From contig DALTYD010000016.1 of the NCBI GenBank assembly GCA_029986255.1, forward strand, positions 1 through 19,902: a DNA stretch of 19,902 nucleotides, in the 5' to 3' direction. The DNA comes from Methanocorpusculum sp. (GTDB taxonomy: Archaea; Halobacteriota; Methanomicrobia; Methanomicrobiales; Methanocorpusculaceae). The notes below the pieces were generated by a model, which had not been told where the DNA came from, made no database searches, and worked only from the letters and a program-made list of their open reading frames with translations. The position numbers were made by a program, and so were the translations under genes. Shown in pieces: positions 16,801 through 19,902 of this stretch (positions within the stretch are counted from its first letter, which is position 1; the number at the start of each line of letters is the position of its first letter).

Positions 16801-17421
16801 ATGGCAAGAAAGAAGCAGAGTGGTGGACGCAAAATTGAGGGATGGAAGGCAAAGAGCTGGTTCAAAGTCTACACCCCTGAATTTTTCGGCAAGCAGTTCA
16901 TCGGAGAAATTGTCTCCGCTGATACGGCAAATCTACCAGGTCGCGTACTATCGATAAGTCTTAGTGAATTAATACAAGACTACTCGAAACAGAATCTGAA
17001 GATGTCATTTAAAATTAGTGAGGTGGCGGGAGATGCAGCATACACGCAATTCCACGGCCATGAAATGACTAAAGATTTCATCCGAGCAATGGTGAAAAGA
17101 CGAGCATCTCGCATCGATAGTACGATTACGATCCAACCAATGGGAAACGAACGTGAACTGCAGATAACGATTACGGCATTCACGATCAATCATGCACGAC
17201 TTTCACAAATTCACGAAATTCGGGCAATGATGGTAAAAGTAGTGCAAGAATACGCAAAAGAGACAAATTTTGAGGCTTTCGTTTTAGCAATGGTTAAAGG
17301 CGAAATTTCCAAGAAGATGATAGAAGCATGTAAACCGATCTTCCCAATTCGTAAGATCGAGATCATAAAATCGGAATCCGTAAGCTCAGCTGCAGAACGT
17401 GCAGCAGCTCTTGTCCGGTAA
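16801..17421 (+). CDS. rps3ae: Small ribosomal subunit protein eS1 (S3Ae)
   Basis: Archaeal/eukaryotic 30S protein eS1 at 206 residues, the usual archaeal length. Recognised by the basic N-terminus (MARKKQSGGRKIEGWKAKSW), the KVYTPEFFGKQFIGEIVSAD segment, TKDFIRAMVKRRASRIDS and the C-terminal PIRKIEIIKSESV. An AAGGTGAT ribosome-binding site precedes the ATG. It is the last gene of the uS15 operon; a pyrimidine-rich TCTTTTCTTTTTG stretch just after the stop is the likely transcription end. Confidence 0.97.
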   Translation: MARKKQSGGRKIEGWKAKSWFKVYTPEFFGKQFIGEIVSADTANLPGRVLSISLSELIQDYSKQNLKMSFKISEVAGDAAYTQFHGHEMTKDFIRAMVKRRASRIDSTITIQPMGNERELQITITAFTINHARLSQIHEIRAMMVKVVQEYAKETNFEAFVLAMVKGEISKKMIEACKPIFPIRKIEIIKSESVSSAAERAAALVR

Positions 17422-17667
17422 GAACAATGAACATCTCTTTTCTTTTTGTTACATGCAAAATATCTGTACATAGGATACGGACTACTTTAGCAACTTAGCC
17501 AAATAAATTAGTTGGTAGATCTAAATCAAATATGGCTAAATTTTAGTGTTTCAACGAAAAGACAACGTTCTGTATGGGAATGGGAGGATAAACTTTTTGC
17601 AAGTACAATGTATTCATCAAAAATGTTAGTATACGATTTAAATAATAAATTATATGATAGCGGCGTT
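17422..17667. other. Intergenic region between eS1 and tRNA-Leu
   Basis: About 250 bases. The first 30 carry the T-rich terminator of the uS15 operon. TTAGCCA (17495-17501) and TGGCTAA (17533-17539) form a 7-bp inverted repeat 31 bases apart. A frame at 17512-17680 runs on into the tRNA gene; its first 50 residues look protein-like but match nothing I recognise. Confidence 0.45.
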
Positions 17668-17685
17668 CGCACAAAAAAGTGCGAA
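17666..17685 (-). terminator. T6-loop hairpin at the 3' end of tRNA-Leu
   Basis: TTCGCAC and GTGCGAA are 7-bp inverted repeats separated by six A on the plus strand, so six T on the tRNA strand. One arm is the tRNA acceptor 3' strand plus discriminator. The oligo-T is the probable termination signal. Confidence 0.55.
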
Positions 17686-17764
17686 GGAAGGGATTCGAAC
17701 CCCAGAACTCCTATGAGACCAGACCCTGAATCTGGCGCCGTTGACCTGGCTTGGCTACCTTCGC
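17680..17764 (-). tRNA. tRNA-Leu(CAG)
   Basis: Class II tRNA of 85 bases on the minus strand. The acceptor stem is GCGAAGG/CCTTCGC with discriminator A. The anticodon stem is CCAGA/TCTGG around TTCAGGG, giving anticodon CAG (leucine CUG). A long variable arm (TCTC ATA GGAG region) fits leucine. The T loop is TTCGAAT; the T stem is weaker than usual, with a G-U and an apparent T-T opposition at its base (positions 50-64 and 49-65). No encoded CCA and no intron. Confidence 0.93.
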
Positions 17765-18059
17765 GCACATTTCAACAAATTCCTTTCAAAAAGATAATCT
17801 TTATGCATTATTATATTCACTCTTCTGATACATAAACATAGGCATCCTAGTTGACAGTGAATTTCATCAATTTCTTGAATACGCATGATTTTCACTGGAA
17901 AAACTTATCCATCAGAAAATGTGGGACACAGATATTTTTGTTTGCTGAATGGAGAGATTCTCTAAGAGGAGAGGTTTTGTTTGGTATTTTTCACGAACAG
18001 TTAAAAGTGGTGAAACCATGACAGCTCAATATTTCATGCTTGATCTTGTTACTTCAAGA
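17765..18059. other. Region between tRNA-Leu and the tyrA pseudogene
   Basis: About 300 bases, AT-rich. The right-hand part may be the eroded 3' end of tyrA on the minus strand, but I cannot follow the homology below about 18060. The left part (about 17795-17815) contains ATAATGCATAAAG on the minus strand, a possible TATA region for tRNA-Leu. No intact gene. Confidence 0.4.
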
Positions 18060-18815
18060 CAAAGTACCAATGCAGATAAATAAGCAAGAAAGTATTGCGA
18101 TAGCGCTGTACGAATAAGGGAAAAAATGCTCCAAACTAAAAGAAAGAGGCATAGACATTCTCCCCTAAAAATATTACTCTGTTTGATGATACCATTCAGC
18201 ATAAGACCGCATATGCTTACGGAACCCTGCTTCCACCAGATGATGAAGTAATGATAGTACAGGTAACATGAATGACAGGGCATCAAAGACTAGGTCCAAC
18301 ATATGTAAGGTAAAGATCTCCTCCAGAATATCATGAGCGACTGATGATACAGGAGTGGAAACTATAATAATCTCTGCCATTTTGCATAAATCGGAAAGTA
18401 TCATCGCTGGATATGGAAAGAGCTCCGGATCACGAACAACCACACTCACCTAATGACCTCAGGTGGAAAAAACGCAGATAATCAGCGGCCCATTTCTCCA
18501 TCATCATCAATGATACAAATCCGGAACGACTCAGAATAGTAGGGAAGTGCTCCTTGAACATCTTTAGCCTCATCAATCACAGCATGAGCAAGACGTGATG
18601 CAGTTTTAGCAGAGATACCGCAAGCCGTTCCCACTTCCACATATCGTTCTTCAACAATTTTTTCGATAGATGACACAACTAACGCATTATTTTCTTTTAA
18701 TTTTACCTCGTCAATGAATTTCACAATACGATTTGATTGCGCGTATTCCAACCAATGATACAATATAACGATCAATTATTACCAATTCCTCACGTAGGCG
18801 AGCAAAGATACTCAG
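18060..18815 (-). pseudogene. tyrA: Degraded chorismate mutase-prephenate dehydrogenase
   Basis: Remains of a bifunctional enzyme for tyrosine synthesis, broken into at least three frames. Near 18815-18725 an AroQ chorismate mutase start is readable (LREELVIIDRYIVSLV). After a frameshift the helix continues (VEERYVEVGTACGIS, then LAHAVIDEAKDVQG), followed by the Rossmann start RICIIDDDGEMGR. There the glycine pair normally before GxMG is Asp-Asp, and the next codon is a stop (TGA for expected Trp). Further frames give VSVVVRDPELFPYP, then MAEIIIVSTPVSSV and LVFDALSF, after which another frameshift scrambles the HPMFGP region. The original start may be the CTG at 18815 (ATG lost). The remnant fades below about 18060. 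Loss of invariant residues as well as frame shows real decay rather than a sequencing artefact. Confidence 0.88.
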
Positions 18816-19902
18816 AATTCAAGACAACCATCCCCAACATATCAGTAACAAATGAGAGAGAGGATATCGAATAGCAACTCGGATTATTAATGACGGTCGT
18901 TCCATTGGAAATAAGTCCAACAAGTGTAGTAGCCATCATGACACGATGAACACCGAATGTGGTAATATTTGCACCATGGAGGTTACAAGGTCCCTGAATG
19001 ATACAGCCGTCATTGGTTTCACGGATATCGGGGCACCCATGTCACGGAGGAACATGACAGTAGATCTGATACGATCACTCTCTTAAATCTGAGATAGGCT
19101 GTACCATAGAATCGCGTTGTTCCCTTGCACTGGGTTGCCAAAACAGCAACAATTGGAAACAAATCCAACATATCGGAAAGATTCACATCTGATGCACATA
19201 TATCACTGTGAACAATGCAAAATTCTCCATTCTGCTGATGGGAGACAAGAATATCTACCTGTTCTAGAAGATTGATTACCAATTTATCTTCAAGGGGCAA
19301 CGCAGGATCCAGGTTGGGAACACAAATATCACCCGATAGAGAGAGCCGGCAGCAAACAGAAAGGCAACCAAGATGATATCGCCACGATTCGTAACATGAA
19401 CAGAGAAATAGTACTGAGAAACGGGAACTATGAATCCCTCATCAGTTGGAATAACAAAAAAACCACATTTTTTTCATCGCATCAACAAGCATCTCGACAT
19501 AAGGGTGAGAAATTAAAGGAGTGGTCAGATAAATTCTTTGTTCATCGATGATAAGAGCGCACCAATTAGGAGTGTAGAAATGAATTGCGAGCTGATATCA
19601 CCACGAATAGAAACAGTTCTGTCTATCGTTGGGGGCCAGCAATTGAGATGGATGCACAGATGCCATTATTGATTGCAAGTGATCCCTGCACCAAGTCCTC
19701 CAAGTATATCTAGAAGAAGTTTCATTAATCGGGAGCAAAGGGAAGCATCACCAGTAAATGAAATGGTTCCAGCAATATGTGCAAAAACGCCAGTAAGAAG
19801 CCGCATCGAGGTTCCCGTGTTTTTGCAGTCGATGATTTTTGATGGAGTATGTAACTCGGCAACCGCAGATGACGACAACATCCCATCGACGTGTAACCGA
19901 AG
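18813..19902 (-). pseudogene. aroA: Degraded EPSP synthase (3-phosphoshikimate 1-carboxyvinyltransferase), start outside window
   Basis: Shikimate-pathway enzyme that adds enolpyruvate to shikimate-3-phosphate, here spread over several frames on the minus strand. Recognisable pieces in order: IIDCKNTGTSMRLLTGVFAH with TGDASLCSRLMK (19881-19666); VRGD-like IRGDISSQFIS near 19550; TTPLISHPYVEM near 19520; LFPIVAVLATQCKGTTR and AYLRFK (19300-19090); the ESDRIR region shifted by a one-base loss in KESDR; and GVHRVMMATT with NGTTVINNPSC to about 18850. Invariant residues are also lost: DCGN is DCKN, SRPM is SRLM, GDHRV is GVHRV. The end abuts the tyrA remnant, so the two probably formed an aroA-tyrA unit. 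No functional enzyme can be made. Confidence 0.92.

Noticed and set aside
17512..17835. 107-codon frame containing a protein-like N-terminal half
   Set aside because: It reads straight through the tRNA-Leu gene on the opposite strand; the first 50 residues match nothing I know, so at most an unidentifiable remnant.
18060..19902. Sequencing errors as the cause of the aroA/tyrA frameshifts
   Set aside because: Several invariant residues are substituted as well, and the remaining genes of the window are free of frameshifts apart from fdhA; raw reads would settle it.

Overview
The window comes from a methanogenic archaeon. It carries four genes for coenzyme F430 synthesis, the nickel cofactor of methyl-coenzyme M reductase. 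It also has archaeal-type ribosomal proteins (uS15, eS1/S3Ae), a Pcc1-type KEOPS subunit, an F420-linked formate dehydrogenase beta subunit, TATA-type promoters and AT-rich intergenic DNA. The protein sequences look most like Methanomicrobiales, possibly Methanocorpusculum. That placement is my impression from reading the proteins, not a database result.

Layout. 1-2781 (-): leucyl-tRNA synthetase, running off the left edge. It lies directly downstream of a PIN-ATPase-KH protein (2811-4811, -). 4812-5318: divergent intergenic region. 5319-9348 (+): tight cluster cfbA-cfbE-cfbD-cfbB; cfbC, the nitrogenase-reductase-like partner of CfbD, is not in the window. 9629-10023 (+): broken, truncated fdhA remnant. 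10330-12758 (-): two-gene unit of a short FdhA-like protein and FdhB. 13147-13219 (-): tRNA-Thr(GGT). 13336-14559 (-): HI0933-type flavoprotein. 14862-17421 (+): uS15, DHH-family nuclease, Pcc1 and eS1, preceded by a roughly 220-base leader rich in possible hairpins. 17680-17764 (-): tRNA-Leu(CAG). About 18060-18815 (-): degraded chorismate mutase/prephenate dehydrogenase gene. About 18813-19902 (-): degraded EPSP synthase gene (aroA).

How it fits together. Core translation, tRNA modification and F430 synthesis are intact. Aromatic amino acid synthesis (aroA, tyrA) and one formate dehydrogenase catalytic subunit are decaying through frameshifts, stop codons and loss of normally invariant residues. 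The surviving FdhA-like protein next to FdhB lacks the segment that normally carries the catalytic Cys/Sec and is far shorter than FdhA. It is therefore unlikely to oxidise formate in the usual way. Intact core genes beside many fresh pseudogenes suggest early reductive evolution, such as a host-associated or endosymbiotic methanogen supplied with aromatic amino acids. That lifestyle reading is an inference.

I found no CRISPR array, insertion sequence or phage gene. The most unusual coding object is the FdhA-like/FdhB pair. The most unusual non-coding features are the uS15 leader and the U6-loop hairpins at the 3' ends of both tRNA genes.
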